Source: Burkholderiales bacterium (GTDB lineage: Bacteria; Pseudomonadota; Gammaproteobacteria; Burkholderiales; Burkholderiaceae_A). Taken from it: a stretch of 64,000 nt of DNA. Position numbers and translations under genes: made by a program. Location of the stretch: NCBI GenBank assembly GCA_027486725.1, contig JAIXOP010000011.1:62001-126000 (forward strand). Reading direction: 5' to 3'. Positions 26,093-40,143 of the stretch are shown here, in pieces. Under the pieces are notes generated by a model. The model worked only from the letters and a program-made list of their open reading frames with translations. It was not told the DNA's origin and ran no database searches. The stretch's first letter is position 1. Every line of letters begins with the position of its first letter.

Positions 26093-26935
26093 TCAAGCCG
26101 ACTTGTTGCGCAGGAAGGTGCGGGCCAGAATATTGAGCAGAAGCACCGTCATGGTGATCAGCAGTGCTCCGCCCCAGGCCAGCTCCACCCAGTTGTCGTA
26201 GGGGCTGAGGGCAAACTGATAGATCACCACCGGCAGGTTGGCCAGCGGCGTATTCATGCTGCCGAAGAACTGGTTATTCAGTGCGGTAAAGAGCAGCGGC
26301 GCGGTCTCGCCACTGATGCGGGCCACCGCCAGGAGCAGGCCCGTCACCACGCCAGCCTTGGCCGCGCGCAGGGTCACGAAGGTGGCCACCTTCCAGCGGG
26401 GGGCCCCCAACGCAAAGGCAGCCTCGCGCAGGCTTCCCGGCACCAGGCGCAGCATGTTCTCGGTGGTGCGCACCACCACGGGAATCGCAATCAACGACAA
26501 GGCCAGAGAACCGGCCCAGCCAGAGAAGTTGCCCATCGGGGCGACCACCACGGCATACACAAACAGGCCGATGATGATGGAGGGTGCCGACAGCATGATG
26601 TCGGTCACAAAGCGGGTGACCTCGGCGGTCTTGCTCTCGTCGCCATACTCCGCAAGGTAGACACCGGCGAACACACCGATCGGCGTGGAGATCAGGGCGG
26701 CAAAGCCCACGATCATCAGGCTGCCCAGGATGGGATTGAGCAATCCACCGCCCTCGCTGCCGGGAGCTGGGGTGCCCTGAGTAAAGAGGTCCAGATCCAG
26801 GGCAGCGATGCCGTTGTAAAAGAGCTCAAAGAGAATCCAGACGAGGACGAAGAGTCCAAGCGCCATGGCCAGCATGGAGGCCGTCAGGCCCACGGTGTTG
26901 ACCAGCTTGCGGCGACGATAGAGGGCAGTGTTCAT
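26093..26935 (-). CDS. pstA: Phosphate ABC transporter permease PstA
   Basis: It is 280 residues with six membrane spans. The permease coupling loop [32 protein letters not shown] (EAA motif) and the preceding [19 protein letters not shown] match PstA. It forms the membrane channel with PstC, whose stop lies 3 bases upstream. Confidence 0.96.
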   Translation of the reverse strand: MNTALYRRRKLVNTVGLTASMLAMALGLFVLVWILFELFYNGIAALDLDLFTQGTPAPGSEGGGLLNPILGSLMIVGFAALISTPIGVFAGVYLAEYGDESKTAEVTRFVTDIMLSAPSIIIGLFVYAVVVAPMGNFSGWAGSLALSLIAIPVVVRTTENMLRLVPGSLREAAFALGAPRWKVATFVTLRAAKAGVVTGLLLAVARISGETAPLLFTALNNQFFGSMNTPLANLPVVIYQFALSPYDNWVELAWGGALLITMTVLLLNILARTFLRNKSA

Positions 26936-26938
26936 GGC

Positions 26939-27961
26939 TTAGGTGCCTTTCCGCTTCTCAGCGCGGATCAGCATGATCTTGGCTGCAGACAGCACAACGA
27001 AGGTGATGACGAAGAGGAGGAATCCGAGGGCAAACAGGGTATTGAAGTGCAGACCCTCGGCCTCACCGAACTCGTTGGCCAGCGTGGCGGCAATCGAAGT
27101 TCCGGGTCCGAAGAGCGACTCCGAGAGGCGTTGGGAGTTGCCGATCACGAAGGTCACGGCCATGGTCTCGCCCAGCGCTCGGCCCATGCCGAGCATGATG
27201 CCGCCGACCACGCCCTTTTGGGTGTAGGGCAGCACGATGTTGCGAACCACCTCCCAGGTGGTGCAGCCAATGCCATAGGCCGACTCGCGCAGGATGGGAG
27301 GAACGATCTCAAACACATCCCGCATCACCGCGGCAATGAAGGGCAGCACCATGAAGGCAAGGATCAGACCCGCTGCCAAGACACCAATGCCGTTCATGGC
27401 GCCGCCGAAGAAGGACCCAATCAAGGGCATCTGCCCGAGGGTCGACTGAAGGGCGGGCTGGCCATATTCGGCAAACAGCGGGGCAAAGATGAAGAGACCA
27501 AACATGCCATAGATGATCGATGGCACGGCGGCCAAGAGTTCAATGGCGGTGCCAAGCGGGCGCCTCAGCGGCACGGGGCAGGTCTCAGTGAGAAACAGGG
27601 CAATCCCGAAGGCCAGAGGCACGGCAATCAAGAGGGCGATGGCGGCACTGACCAGGGTACCCACAATCGCAATGGCTGCACCGAACTCTTCGTTGACGAT
27701 GTCCCACTCGACGCGCCAGACAAACTGGATGCCGAACTTTTGGAAGACCGGCCAGGCCTGGATGATCAGCGACACGATGATTCCGATCAGTGCAGCGAGC
27801 ACGATCAAGGAGAAGCCCATCGTTACTTTGTGAAACAGGAAGTCTTCCATGCGCTGTCGGCGCATCTTGGAAGCTCTCTGCGCGGCGAGCACTGCCGGAT
27901 TGTCTTGGAGGGTGCTGGACATGGTGGCGCCTTTGGCGGGGATGCTGGCTGTGTCGCTCAT
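26939..27961 (-). CDS. pstC: Phosphate ABC transporter permease PstC
   Basis: It is 340 residues from the ATG at 27961; the ATGs at 27994 and 27922 are alternatives and none has a strong ribosome binding site. Six spans follow a 50-residue cytoplasmic start. [23 protein letters not shown] and the coupling loop [32 protein letters not shown] are characteristic of PstC. Confidence 0.95.
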   Translation of the reverse strand: MSDTASIPAKGATMSSTLQDNPAVLAAQRASKMRRQRMEDFLFHKVTMGFSLIVLAALIGIIVSLIIQAWPVFQKFGIQFVWRVEWDIVNEEFGAAIAIVGTLVSAAIALLIAVPLAFGIALFLTETCPVPLRRPLGTAIELLAAVPSIIYGMFGLFIFAPLFAEYGQPALQSTLGQMPLIGSFFGGAMNGIGVLAAGLILAFMVLPFIAAVMRDVFEIVPPILRESAYGIGCTTWEVVRNIVLPYTQKGVVGGIMLGMGRALGETMAVTFVIGNSQRLSESLFGPGTSIAATLANEFGEAEGLHFNTLFALGFLLFVITFVVLSAAKIMLIRAEKRKGT

Positions 27962-28063
27962 GGTGTGGCGATGATCTGGCGAAAGACACGACAAACGCGG
28001 TGGCGCTCATCGAAAACAGCCCCCAGCAAAGGCGCCGGGGGCTGAAATGGAACAACCGTGTGC

Positions 28064-29089
28064 TTACTTAACGGCGATCTCGTTCCAGACCTTAGCGCGG
28101 ATCTGGTTGGTGAGCGCGTCGGGCAGGGGCACGTAGTCGAGGTCGAGAGCCATCTTCTTGCCGTTCTTGAACGACCAGTCGAAGAACTTGAGGGCCTCGG
28201 CAGCGGCGGCCTTATCGGCGGGCTGCTTGTACATCAGGATGAACGATGCGGTCGAGATCGGCCAGGTTTCTGCACCAGGCTGATTCACGATCGACAGGCC
28301 CATGCCCGGCACCGAGAACCAGTCGGCGCCAGCAGCGGCGGCAGCAAAGGCCTCTGCATCGGGGTTGGCAAACTTGCCCGACTTGTTCTGCAGCAGCATG
28401 TAGGGCAGGTTGTTCTTCTTCACATAGGCGTACTCGACATAACCCACGGCACCCTTTACACGCGCCACGTTGGCTGCGACGCCTTCATTGCCCTTGCCAC
28501 CCACGGACGAGGCAGCCGGCCACTTGACGGCGTTGCCCTTGCCCACGTTGTCGGCCCAGCGCTTGCTGACCGTGGTGAGGTAGTCGGTGAAGTTGAAGGT
28601 CGTGCCCGAGCCGTCGGCGCGGTGGATCACGGTGATGGCCTGGTCGGGCAGCTTCACGCCAGGATTCAGCTTGGCGATGGCGGAGTCGTTCCAGTTGACG
28701 ATGTAGCCCATGAACATGTCGGCCAGAACTTCGCCCGTGATTTTGAGCTGACCGGGCTTGATGCCGTCGAGGTTGAAGATGGGCACAGTACCGCCGATGA
28801 TGGCGGGGAACTGAACCATGCCGTCCTTGGCCAGCTCCTCAGCCTTCAGGGGCGAGTCGGTGGCACCAAAGGTAACGGTCTTGGCGCGGATCTGGCGAAC
28901 GCCGCCCGAGGATCCGATGGACTGATAGTTCAGGCCAGTGCCGGTCTCTTTCTTGTAGGCCTCGGCCCACTTGGAGTAGATGGGGAACGGGAAGGTCGCA
29001 CCGGCGCCGGTGATGTCGGCGGCGGATGCGCCGAATGCCGTGGCCAGAGCGGCCACGCCAACCAGCGACTTGATCAGAGCGTTGCGCAT
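28064..29089 (-). CDS. pstS: Phosphate-binding periplasmic protein PstS
   Basis: It is 341 residues behind AAGGA, with a signal peptide cleaved after GASA. ADITGAGATFPFPIYSKWAEAY, the SIGSSGGVRQI and FGATDSPL phosphate-contact segments, and HRADGSGTTFNFTDYL are diagnostic. It captures phosphate for PstCAB. The Pho box 79 bases upstream predicts PhoB control. Confidence 0.97.
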   Translation of the reverse strand: MRNALIKSLVGVAALATAFGASAADITGAGATFPFPIYSKWAEAYKKETGTGLNYQSIGSSGGVRQIRAKTVTFGATDSPLKAEELAKDGMVQFPAIIGGTVPIFNLDGIKPGQLKITGEVLADMFMGYIVNWNDSAIAKLNPGVKLPDQAITVIHRADGSGTTFNFTDYLTTVSKRWADNVGKGNAVKWPAASSVGGKGNEGVAANVARVKGAVGYVEYAYVKKNNLPYMLLQNKSGKFANPDAEAFAAAAAGADWFSVPGMGLSIVNQPGAETWPISTASFILMYKQPADKAAAAEALKFFDWSFKNGKKMALDLDYVPLPDALTNQIRAKVWNEIAVK

Positions 29090-29167
29090 GAATGATCCTT
29101 TGGGACGATTGTGGGTTTGACAGGGACAGGCCGCGACTGGCCGTCCCCAAAACCTTACCGCCGCAAG

Positions 29168-29185
29168 ATGACCATTCCATGACAG
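29168..29185 (-). promoter_or_regulatory. Pho box of pstS
   Basis: On the minus strand, CTGTCAT (29179-29185), a 4-base spacer and TGGTCAT (29168-29174) reproduce the 7-4-7 direct-repeat structure of PhoB sites; the first half is a perfect match and the second 5/7. Ten bases further lies TAAGGT as a possible -10. Confidence 0.7.
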
Positions 29186-30421
29186 TCACATTCGTCGGGT
29201 CCCCTTGGAGACCGGCAGCCGCGCACTGAGGTGGGCGCTGGCCGCCAGCAGGAGGGCCGATCCCAGCAGACAGGCGAGCAGTCCGCCCACCCCGAAGAGC
29301 AGCCCCGACAGCAGAGTGCCCAGAAAACGGCCGGCAGCGTTGGCGGCGTAGTAGAAGCCGACATCTTCCGCAGCCTTCTCCGAACCCGCGTAGGCCAGCA
29401 CGAGGTAGCTGTGGACCGAACTATTCACCGCAAAGGCGAAGCCAAACAGCAGAAGCCCCCCCACCACCCACCACGCCATGTGCGGGGGCTCGGCGGCAAC
29501 GATGGCCGTCAAGACCGCCGGAATCGCAGCAAGGATCAGGCCCCAGCGGCGGGCCTCGGGCACCTCGGCACTGAGACCATCGGCGCTGCGTCGGATGATT
29601 CGTGGCGCGGCAGCCTGCACGCCCCCATACAACATCGTCCAGACGGCCAGGAAGCTGCCCACCTGGGCGAAGGTCCATCCCTGCGCATAGAGAAACACCG
29701 GAACGCCCACCACAAACCAGACATCGCGGGCCCCAAAGAGGGCGAGCCTGCCGGCCGCCAGAAGATTGAGCCCCGGCGACTTGGCGAGAAACTCCCGAGC
29801 CGAACTGGAGGCCTTGCCCTGCCCAAGTTGGCGAGGCAGCGAGAGCATCACGCCCAGGAGCACCACGCCCAGCACCCCAGCCATCAGCCAGAGCGCCGGA
29901 GCAAAGCCCAAGGTTTGAAGCAGCAGACCTCCGAGAAAGAAGCCCGCGCCCTTCATGGCGTTTTTGCTTCCCGTGAACCAGGCGACCCAGCGGAACAGCC
30001 GGCTGGACGACTCCGAATTCTCCGCGTCGGCCGACACCTGACGCGCTGTCGTCTTGATGGCGGACTTGCTGGCGGTTTTGGTCAGGTCTTTGGCCACGCC
30101 ACAGATGCCCTGGGCCACGACCACCCAGGCCACCGAGAGGGCCGCCGACCACTCGGGTGAGACGGCCGACAGCAGCAGAAATCCGGCCATCTGGGTGGCA
30201 AGCCCCACCACCAGCATGCGCGGAATGCCGAAGCGGGTGGCGAGCCATCCGCCCACCAGATTGGCGACGATGCCCGCAGCCTCATAGAGCAGGAACAAGA
30301 AGGCCAACACAAATGGCGTGTAGCCCAGCTGAAAAAAATGCAGCAGCACGAGCATGCGCAGCGCACCATCGGTGAGGGTGAATCCCCAATAGGCTGCGGT
30401 GACAATCAGGTAGGCGCGCAC
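29186..30421 (-). CDS. arsJ: ArsJ-type MFS transporter (1-arseno-3-phosphoglycerate efflux)
   Basis: It is 411 residues from a GTG start 3 bases after the GAPDH stop. It is a major-facilitator protein with about twelve spans. MRAYLIVTAAYWGFTLTDGALRMLVLLHF and the central GVAKDLTKTASKSAIK segment are typical of ArsJ. ArsJ exports the unstable 1-arseno-3-phosphoglycerate made by its partner GAPDH, thereby removing arsenate. The partner gene is immediately upstream, which strengthens the call. Confidence 0.9.
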   Translation of the reverse strand: MRAYLIVTAAYWGFTLTDGALRMLVLLHFFQLGYTPFVLAFLFLLYEAAGIVANLVGGWLATRFGIPRMLVVGLATQMAGFLLLSAVSPEWSAALSVAWVVVAQGICGVAKDLTKTASKSAIKTTARQVSADAENSESSSRLFRWVAWFTGSKNAMKGAGFFLGGLLLQTLGFAPALWLMAGVLGVVLLGVMLSLPRQLGQGKASSSAREFLAKSPGLNLLAAGRLALFGARDVWFVVGVPVFLYAQGWTFAQVGSFLAVWTMLYGGVQAAAPRIIRRSADGLSAEVPEARRWGLILAAIPAVLTAIVAAEPPHMAWWVVGGLLLFGFAFAVNSSVHSYLVLAYAGSEKAAEDVGFYYAANAAGRFLGTLLSGLLFGVGGLLACLLGSALLLAASAHLSARLPVSKGTRRM

Positions 30422-30424
30422 CAG

Positions 30425-31474
30425 TCAGAGCCCCAGCACATCGCCCAGATGGCAGGTCAGATCGACCATGCGGCAGGCGTAGCCCATTTCGTTGTCGTAC
30501 CAGCTGTAGACCTTGAGCATCGTCCCGTCGGTCACCATCGTGGAAGGGCCATCCACGATGCTGCTGCGGGCATCGCGGGCATAGTCGGCACTCACGAGCG
30601 GCAGCGTCTCAAAGCCAAGGATTCCCTGCAGAGGCCCCTGCGCAGCCGCAGCTCGAAACGCCGCGTTGGCCTCCTCCGCGGTGGTCGGTCTTTGAAGCTC
30701 AAACACACAGTCGGTCAGCGACGCATTGAGGTTGGGCGAGCGCACCGCGTGGCCATTGAGCTTGCCCTGCAGCTCGGGATAGATCAGCCCGATGGCGGTG
30801 GCGCTGCCGGTGGTGGTGGGTGCCAGGCCCATCATCGCGCTGCGGGCGCGACGCAGATCCTTGTGGGGGGCATCCACCACCACATTGGTGTTGGTGGGGT
30901 TGTGGATGGTGGTGATCTGTCCATGGCGAATGCCGAAGGCTTCGTGGACCACCTTCACCACCGGGGCGAGGCAGTTGGTTGTGCAGGATGCCGCGGTCAC
31001 GATGGCATGGCGTTGCGGGTCGAAGTCCTGGTGGTTGACCCCGACCACCACATTCAGCACGGTGGGATCCTTCACCGGCGCCGAAACCACGACCCGCCGA
31101 GCACCCCGAGCGAAGTGGCCCTGCAGGGCTTCGGGCGTGAGGTGCTTGCCGGTGCATTCCAGAACCACATCGACCCCCAGCTCGCCCCAGGGGATGTCTT
31201 CCGGATTCGCATGGCTGCTGAAGCCCAAGGCCCTGGAGCCAATTCGAATGGACTCCTGCCCCTGGGCCTCGATGTGCTCGCGCCAGCGGCCCTGCACCGT
31301 GTCGAAGGCGAGCAGATGCGCGGTGGCGGCCGCCCCACCCTTGATCTCGTTGAGGTGCACCACCTCGAGCCGATTGCCCGCGCGCGGATCGTCCAGGCCG
31401 CGCTCGGCAGCCCCGAAGGCAGCCCGCAGCGCCAGACGTCCAATCCGCCCCATTCCATTGATGCCCACGCGCAT
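30425..31474 (-). CDS. ArsJ-associated glyceraldehyde-3-phosphate dehydrogenase
   Basis: It is 349 residues behind a strong AAAGGAGG. It starts [18 protein letters not shown] (NAD fold) with catalytic Cys164 in [11 protein letters not shown] and the C-terminal [16 protein letters not shown]. The gene is paired with arsJ, as in arsenate operons where this GAPDH uses arsenate in place of phosphate to form the ArsJ substrate. A glycolytic role is possible but less likely given the pairing. An inverted repeat lies 15 bases upstream. Confidence 0.9.
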   Translation of the reverse strand: MRVGINGMGRIGRLALRAAFGAAERGLDDPRAGNRLEVVHLNEIKGGAAATAHLLAFDTVQGRWREHIEAQGQESIRIGSRALGFSSHANPEDIPWGELGVDVVLECTGKHLTPEALQGHFARGARRVVVSAPVKDPTVLNVVVGVNHQDFDPQRHAIVTAASCTTNCLAPVVKVVHEAFGIRHGQITTIHNPTNTNVVVDAPHKDLRRARSAMMGLAPTTTGSATAIGLIYPELQGKLNGHAVRSPNLNASLTDCVFELQRPTTAEEANAAFRAAAAQGPLQGILGFETLPLVSADYARDARSSIVDGPSTMVTDGTMLKVYSWYDNEMGYACRMVDLTCHLGDVLGL

Positions 31475-31488
31475 GCTGCCTCCTTTAA

Positions 31489-31510
31489 TAATTCTAGAAA
31501 AATCGAATTA
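31489..31510. promoter_or_regulatory. Inverted repeat before the GAPDH-arsJ pair, possible ArsR operator
   Basis: TAATTC and GAATTA arms are separated by 10 AT-rich bases, in an otherwise GC-rich region and directly before the ribosome binding site. ArsR-family repressors bind such AT-rich dyads with ATTC/GAAT arms. No arsR gene is in the window. Confidence 0.5.
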
Positions 31511-31567
31511 AAGAGCAAACCCCCACATCCTGCAACCCTTGGGAGGTCAATCCAGTGGATGCCTCAA

Positions 31568-32920
31568 TCAGTTCAATGATGCGGCGAGCTGCTGCGCCAG
31601 TGCAGAGGCCTCGTCCCTGCAGGCAGTCTCCACCATGACCCGCAGCAGCGGCTCGGTGCCCGAGGCGCGGATCAGGACCCGACCCCGACCGGCCAGCTGG
31701 GCCTCGGCCGCCTGAAGTGCTGCAGCCAGACCGGAATGATCCCGCCACCCATCCCGCAGGCTCGGGGTCAGAGGCACATTGATCATCACCTGGGGGAAGA
31801 GCTGGAGGTCGCCCAACAGCTCCTCGAGGCGCTGGCCCGAGGCAACCATCGCAGCCAACACCTGCAGAGCACTCACGATGCCATCGCCGGTGGTGTGCAG
31901 ATCGAGATTGAGCAGATGGCCCGAGGACTCGCCGCCCAGACGCCAGCCCGTCTCCTTCAGCATCTCGAGGACATAGCGGTCGCCCACCTTGGCCCGGCGG
32001 AAGTCGAGACCCATGCGCTCGAGCGCCTTCTCAAGGGCGAGGTTGGACATCGCTGTTCCCACCACCCCTTCCAGGGACTGCCGCCCCTGGGCCATGACCC
32101 GCTGGCGCACCATGGCGTAGAGCAGCTCGTCGCCCGAGAAGATTCGGCCATCGGCACCCACCATGATGAGTCGGTCGCCATCGCCGTCGAGGGCAAGGCC
32201 ACAGTCAGCGCCCTGCTCCACCACCGCAGCCGCCAGGGCTTCGGGGTGGGTGGCGCCCACACCCTGGTTGATGTTAAAGCCATCGGGGGTGTCGCCCATG
32301 GCAATCACCTCGGCACCCAGTTCGTGGAAGACCTGGGGGGCCACCTGATAGGCAGCACCATGCGCACAATCCACGACCAGCCGCAGCCTCTGCAGACTCA
32401 GCTGCGCAGGAAAAGCCCGCTTGCAGAATTCAATGTATCGACCGCCTGCGTCGTTCAGGCGGCGGGCCTTGCCCAGGCGATCGGGGGCCGCACACCGCAA
32501 GGGCTGTTCCATGCGCTGTTCGATCTCGAGCTCCATGGCATCGGGGAGCTTCTCCCCATGGCCATCGAAGAACTTGATGCCGTTGTCCTCGAAGGGATTG
32601 TGCGAGGCACTGATGACCACACCCGCGGACAGCCGCAGCGTCTTGGCAAGATAGGCGACGGCTGGGGTGGGCATCGGCCCGGCCATCAGAACATTGACCC
32701 CGGCGCTGGCAAAGCCGGCCTCGAGCGCGGCCTCAAAGATGTAGCCAGAGACTCGGGTGTCTTTGCCGATGAGCACGGTGGGCTCGGCCGAGCGCTCGGC
32801 CAGCAGGCTGCCGGCCGCCATGCCGAGCCGAAGCACGAAGTCGGGGGTGATGGGGTGTTCGCCGACCCGGCCGCGAATGCCGTCGGTTCCAAAGTATTTT
32901 CTCTGCGCGTTGGAGGCCAT
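31568..32920 (-). CDS. glmM: Phosphoglucosamine mutase
   Basis: It is 450 residues from the ATG at 32920 ([14 protein letters not shown] start as in E. coli GlmM). The active phosphoserine is Ser106 in [13 protein letters not shown], the Mg loop is LDGDGDR, the sugar loop is GGESSGH, and the phosphate site [14 protein letters not shown] is near the end. It converts glucosamine-6-phosphate to glucosamine-1-phosphate for UDP-GlcNAc. It follows folP by 10 bases. Confidence 0.96.
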   Translation of the reverse strand: MASNAQRKYFGTDGIRGRVGEHPITPDFVLRLGMAAGSLLAERSAEPTVLIGKDTRVSGYIFEAALEAGFASAGVNVLMAGPMPTPAVAYLAKTLRLSAGVVISASHNPFEDNGIKFFDGHGEKLPDAMELEIEQRMEQPLRCAAPDRLGKARRLNDAGGRYIEFCKRAFPAQLSLQRLRLVVDCAHGAAYQVAPQVFHELGAEVIAMGDTPDGFNINQGVGATHPEALAAAVVEQGADCGLALDGDGDRLIMVGADGRIFSGDELLYAMVRQRVMAQGRQSLEGVVGTAMSNLALEKALERMGLDFRRAKVGDRYVLEMLKETGWRLGGESSGHLLNLDLHTTGDGIVSALQVLAAMVASGQRLEELLGDLQLFPQVMINVPLTPSLRDGWRDHSGLAAALQAAEAQLAGRGRVLIRASGTEPLLRVMVETACRDEASALAQQLAASLN

Positions 32921-32930
32921 GCTGCCGATT

Positions 32931-33785
32931 TTAAACGGGGGCGCCGAGGGCTGCGGCGAGCCGCAATGCCGCCAAGGTCCCCGCGACATCGTGAACGCGC
33001 AGCACCGATGCCCCCGACTGTGCGGCCAACACCGCCGCGACCGCACTGGCAGCATCGCGCTGGGCCGGTGCGGAATCGGGCTGACCCATGGCTTCCGCAA
33101 TCATGCGCTTGCGCGAGACCCCCACCAGAATGGCGTGGGGGCCCTGTGCCGCCGAGGAGAGCCCCCGAAAGAGGGTCTGATTGTGGGTGTAGGTCTTGCC
33201 AAAGCCAAAGCCAGGATCGAGCAGGACGCTTTGCGGATCGACCCCCGCAGCCTCGAGCATCTCGGCCTGACCGCGAAGAAAGCCATAGACCTCGCCACAG
33301 ACATCGGCGTAGTGGGGACTGGCCTGCATGGTGCTGGGGCTGCCCTGCATGTGCATGACGCACAGGCCCTGGCCTTCGGCCACCAGCCGGGGCAGCAGCC
33401 GCTGCATGGCCGACGAGCGAAAGCCATCGACGTCATTCACCAGATCGATGCCCACATCGAGTGCGGGCTCCACCACCTCAGCGCGCCGGCTGTCGAGCGA
33501 GAGCACCATCCCCAGAGGCTGGAGCTCGCGCAGCACCGGCAAGACCCGACGGCGCTCTTCATCCGGCGAGACGGGGGCAGCACCAGGGCGCGTGCTCTCG
33601 CCCCCCACATCGATGATGTCGGCACCGGCACGATGAAGCTCCGCGGCCCGCGCAACAGCGACATCCACCGAGGCCACCAAGCCTCCGTCGGAAAAGGAAT
33701 CCGGGGTCACATTGAGCACCCCCATAAGCAAAGGCCGATCCCGCGACAAACGGAACCGGCCCAAATGCAGCGACAGCGGGCGCAA
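32931..33785 (-). CDS. folP: Dihydropteroate synthase
   Basis: It is 284 residues from a TTG at 33785, two bases after the ftsH stop; no ATG precedes the conserved core except ones inside fts[43 protein letters not shown] and GVSRKRMI are the DHPS motifs. It joins pABA to the pterin pyrophosphate in folate synthesis. The ftsH-folP-glmM order is the common one in Burkholderiales and gammaproteobacteria. Confidence 0.94.
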   Translation of the reverse strand: MRPLSLHLGRFRLSRDRPLLMGVLNVTPDSFSDGGLVASVDVAVARAAELHRAGADIIDVGGESTRPGAAPVSPDEERRRVLPVLRELQPLGMVLSLDSRRAEVVEPALDVGIDLVNDVDGFRSSAMQRLLPRLVAEGQGLCVMHMQGSPSTMQASPHYADVCGEVYGFLRGQAEMLEAAGVDPQSVLLDPGFGFGKTYTHNQTLFRGLSSAAQGPHAILVGVSRKRMIAEAMGQPDSAPAQRDAASAVAAVLAAQSGASVLRVHDVAGTLAALRLAAALGAPV

Positions 33786-33787
33786 CG

Positions 33788-35686
33788 TTAGGCCGGCGCT
33801 GTGGCACCACTCGATGGCACGGCGCCGGCGGGCGTGGAGCCTGTGCCCGCCGATGGGCTGTTGCCACCATCGGAATGCTTGGGTGGCCTCGGCTCGCGGC
33901 CCTGAACGATGTCTTCGATCTGGTCGGCGTCGATGGTCTCCCACTCCAGCAGGGCCTTGGCCATGGCGTGCATCTTGTCCCGGTTGTCCTCGATGATCTG
34001 GCGCGCCACGCGGTATTGCTCATCGATGATGCGGCGGATCTCGGCGTCGACCTTCTGCATCGTGGCCTCCGAGACATTGGTGGTCTTGGTGATGCTGCGA
34101 CCCAGGAAAACCTCGCCCTCGTTCTCGGCGTAGACCATGGGACCCAGGGAGTCGCTCATGCCGTAGCGGGTCACCATATCGCGTGCCAAAGCAGTCGCTC
34201 GCTCGAAGTCATTCGAGGCGCCCGTGGTCATCTGGTCCATGAAGACTTCCTCGGCGATCCGTCCGCCAAAGAGCACCGAAATCATGCTCAGCATCCGGAC
34301 CTTGTCCATGCTGTAGCGGTCGGACTCGGGCAGCTGCATGGTCACCCCCAGGGCACGGCCTCGCGGGATGATGGTGACCTTGTGCACCGGATCGGTCTTG
34401 GGGAGCATGCGCGCAACGAGGGCATGGCCCGACTCATGGTAGGCGGTGTTGCGGCGCTCCTCTTCGGGCATGACCATCGACTTGCGCTCGGCGCCCATCA
34501 GGATTTTGTCCTTCGCCTTTTCAAAGTCGTTCATATCGACCAGGCGTCCGCCGCGGCGGGCGGCAAAGAGTGCCGCCTCGTTGACGAGGTTGGCCAAGTC
34601 GGCACCCGACATGCCGGGGGTGCCGCGGGCAAGAATATCGGCGCGGACATCCGGGGCGATGGGGACCTTGCGCATGTGCACATTGAGGATCTGCTCGCGG
34701 CCACGAATGTCGGGCAGGGGCACCACCACCTGGCGGTCGAAGCGGCCAGGACGCAGCAGCGCCGGATCGAGAACATCGGGTCGGTTGGTGGCGGCGATCA
34801 CGATGATGCCTTGGCTGGTCTCAAAGCCGTCCATCTCCACCAGCATCTGGTTGAGGGTCTGCTCACGCTCGTCGTTGCCGCCACCAAGGCCGGCGCCGCG
34901 CTGGCGGCCGACCGCATCGATCTCGTCGATGAAGATGATGCAGGGGGCATGCTTCTTGGCGTTTTCGAACATGTCGCGGACGCGGGCAGCACCCACACCC
35001 ACAAACATTTCGACAAAGTCGGAGCCCGAAATGGAGAAGAACGGAACCTTGGCCTCACCCGCAATGGCCTTGGCCAGCAGGGTCTTGCCCGTTCCGGGGG
35101 ATCCCACCATGAGCACGCCGCGGGGAATGCGGCCACCCAAACGCTGAAACTTGGTCGGGTCGCGCAGGAAATCGACCAGCTCGGTCACGTCCTCTTTGGC
35201 CTCGTCGCAGCCCGCCACATCGGCGAAGGTGATGTTGTTGGTGTTTTCATCGAGCATGCGGGCCTTGGACTTGCCAAACGAAAAGGCACCGCCCCGCCCA
35301 CCGCCCTGCATCTGGCGCATGAAAAAGACCCAGACCCCGATGAGCAGCAGCATGGGGAACCAGGAGACAAAGATGCTCATGAGCAGCGAGGGCTCCTCTT
35401 CGGCCTTGGCCGAGACCGCAACCCCCGCCTTGAGCAGATCGCCCACCATCCAGAGATCCTGAGGCGCATTGACCACGATCGGCCGCTCGTCGGTGGTGAC
35501 GGCGCGCACCGTGCGGCCATCGATCACGGCAGAACGGATCCGCCCCTGACGGGCCTCCTCCATGAACTGCGAATACGTGACTTCCATGCCCCGACTCGGG
35601 CCACTCTCGAACTGCCGAAACACCGAGAAGAGGATGAGGCCGACCACCATCCAGATGGCGAACTTCGAGATCATGTTGCCGTTCAC
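33788..35686 (-). CDS. ftsH: ATP-dependent zinc metalloprotease FtsH
   Basis: It is 632 residues from a GTG at 35686 behind AGGAG. Order: membrane span 7-22, a short periplasmic domain, span about 102-122, AAA domain with Walker A GSPGTGKT (Lys201), Walker [12 protein letters not shown] and the second-region-of-homology Arg, then protease HESGH (His417-Glu418-His421). The C-terminal tail is low-complexity Gly/Ser/Pro/Ala. It degrades membrane and regulatory proteins. Confidence 0.97.
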   Translation of the reverse strand: MNGNMISKFAIWMVVGLILFSVFRQFESGPSRGMEVTYSQFMEEARQGRIRSAVIDGRTVRAVTTDERPIVVNAPQDLWMVGDLLKAGVAVSAKAEEEPSLLMSIFVSWFPMLLLIGVWVFFMRQMQGGGRGGAFSFGKSKARMLDENTNNITFADVAGCDEAKEDVTELVDFLRDPTKFQRLGGRIPRGVLMVGSPGTGKTLLAKAIAGEAKVPFFSISGSDFVEMFVGVGAARVRDMFENAKKHAPCIIFIDEIDAVGRQRGAGLGGGNDEREQTLNQMLVEMDGFETSQGIIVIAATNRPDVLDPALLRPGRFDRQVVVPLPDIRGREQILNVHMRKVPIAPDVRADILARGTPGMSGADLANLVNEAALFAARRGGRLVDMNDFEKAKDKILMGAERKSMVMPEEERRNTAYHESGHALVARMLPKTDPVHKVTIIPRGRALGVTMQLPESDRYSMDKVRMLSMISVLFGGRIAEEVFMDQMTTGASNDFERATALARDMVTRYGMSDSLGPMVYAENEGEVFLGRSITKTTNVSEATMQKVDAEIRRIIDEQYRVARQIIEDNRDKMHAMAKALLEWETIDADQIEDIVQGREPRPPKHSDGGNSPSAGTGSTPAGAVPSSGATAPA

Positions 35687-35765
35687 GTTTGCTCCTAGCG
35701 CGGCGCCATTTGTCGCCGCAATCGATAGTCAGGGACCAATGTTCAAAATCTACAACAAAAGCCGC

Positions 35766-36329
35766 TCACACCCGCAGATTCCGGCCCAGAAGGAAGGTTT
35801 CCGAGGATTCCGACCTCGAGGAGGGGGGCTTGCGGGGACTCACGGTGTGAAACACCCGCTTGAACTCCTCGACCAGCTGACTGTAGCCACTGCCATTGAA
35901 GCATTTGACGAGCAAGGCGCCCGAGGGTTTCAGGTGTCGATGGGAAAAATCGACCGCCAGTTCCACCACATGGGCGATGCGCGCCGCGTCGGCCGAGGCC
36001 ACCCCGGATAAGTTGGGGGCCATATCGGACAAAACAAGGTCCACCTTCTGACCATCGAGCATGGCGGAGAGTTGGGCGTCCACCTCCTCGTCTCGGAAGT
36101 CCCCCAGCACGAATTCCACATCCGCGACCGGCTCCATGGGCAGGATGTCGAGGGCAATGATGCGGCCGTGGATGCCCTGGCGGCCAGGTCGGGCCAGGCG
36201 TTGCCGCAGGACCTGAGACCAGCTGCCCGGGGCCGAGCCCAGATCGACCACCGTCATGCCGGGGCGGATGAGCTTGTCCTTCTCGTCGATTTCAATGAGC
36301 TTGAAGGCCGCCCGGCTGCGGTATCCCAT
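35766..36329 (-). CDS. rlmE: 23S rRNA U2552 2'-O-methyltransferase RlmE (FtsJ)
   Basis: It is 187 residues from the first canonical start, the ATG at 36329. YRSRAAFKL (catalytic Lys), [16 protein letters not shown] (SAM site), [11 protein letters not shown] (Asp) and the later [10 protein letters not shown] (Lys) are the RlmE catalytic set. However, the same frame continues upstream, without a stop, into about 25 residues matching the conserved RlmE N-terminus ([19 protein letters not shown]), and that stretch has no ATG, GTG or TTG. The true start may be a near-cognate codon around 36404-36407. It lies downstream of greA. Confidence 0.9.
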   Translation of the reverse strand: MGYRSRAAFKLIEIDEKDKLIRPGMTVVDLGSAPGSWSQVLRQRLARPGRQGIHGRIIALDILPMEPVADVEFVLGDFRDEEVDAQLSAMLDGQKVDLVLSDMAPNLSGVASADAARIAHVVELAVDFSHRHLKPSGALLVKCFNGSGYSQLVEEFKRVFHTVSPRKPPSSRSESSETFLLGRNLRV

Positions 36330-36421
36330 GCCCTGCGCCCGCCGGACGTAGGGATCGGTGAGGTGGCGGTTGAGCCACGCTGCGTTGAATTTGTTCTTGG
36401 CCGTGACAGCCCCCGAAGGCT

Positions 36422-36888
36422 TTAGAGGTAGAGGACTTCGAGGATCTCGAGCTCGCGCTTGCCCGAGGGGGCCTGGAGCGTGACCACGTCGCCGGCCATT
36501 TTCCCAATGAGGGCACGGGCAATCGGACTACCGAAGGAGATTTTGTTGGCCTTGGGGTCGGCCTCGTCGTCGCCAACGATCTGGTAGCGGCTCTGCTGGC
36601 CGCTGTCGCAGTCCTCGAGCTCCACGGTCACGCCAAAGACCACGCGGCCATCCTGGGGCAGCGCCTTGGGATCGATGATCTGAGCCGAGGCGAGCTTGCT
36701 CTCGATCTCGGCGATGCGGCCCTCGACAAAGGCCTGCTTTTCTTTGGCCGCATCGTATTCGGCGTTCTCGGAGAGGTCGCCCTGGGCCCGGGCCTCAGAG
36801 ATGGCCTGGATGACATCCGGACGCTCCACGGTTTTGAGCTGGTGGAGCTCGTCCTTCAGGAGTTGGGCACCCAACACGGTCAGCGGAG

Positions 36889-36892
<4 letters not shown>
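36422..36892 (-). CDS. greA: Transcription elongation factor GreA
   Basis: It is 156 residues. The N-terminal coiled coil carries the GreA tip acidic pair in [17 protein letters not shown], followed by the FKBP-like C-terminal domain ending [38 protein letters not shown]. It rescues backtracked RNA polymerase. The ATG overlaps the carB stop (ATGA), so it is coupled to carAB. Confidence 0.96.

Positions 36893-40135
<3,243 letters not shown>

Positions 40136-40143
<8 letters not shown>

Noticed and set aside
26021-28045. Long plus-strand open frame across pstA and pstC
   Set aside because: Antisense shadow; its start is only the 12-base tandem repeat and its composition is His/Gln/Gly-rich without domains.
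33875-35698. Plus-strand frame opposite ftsH
   Set aside because: Shadow of a strongly conserved gene; no family resemblance.
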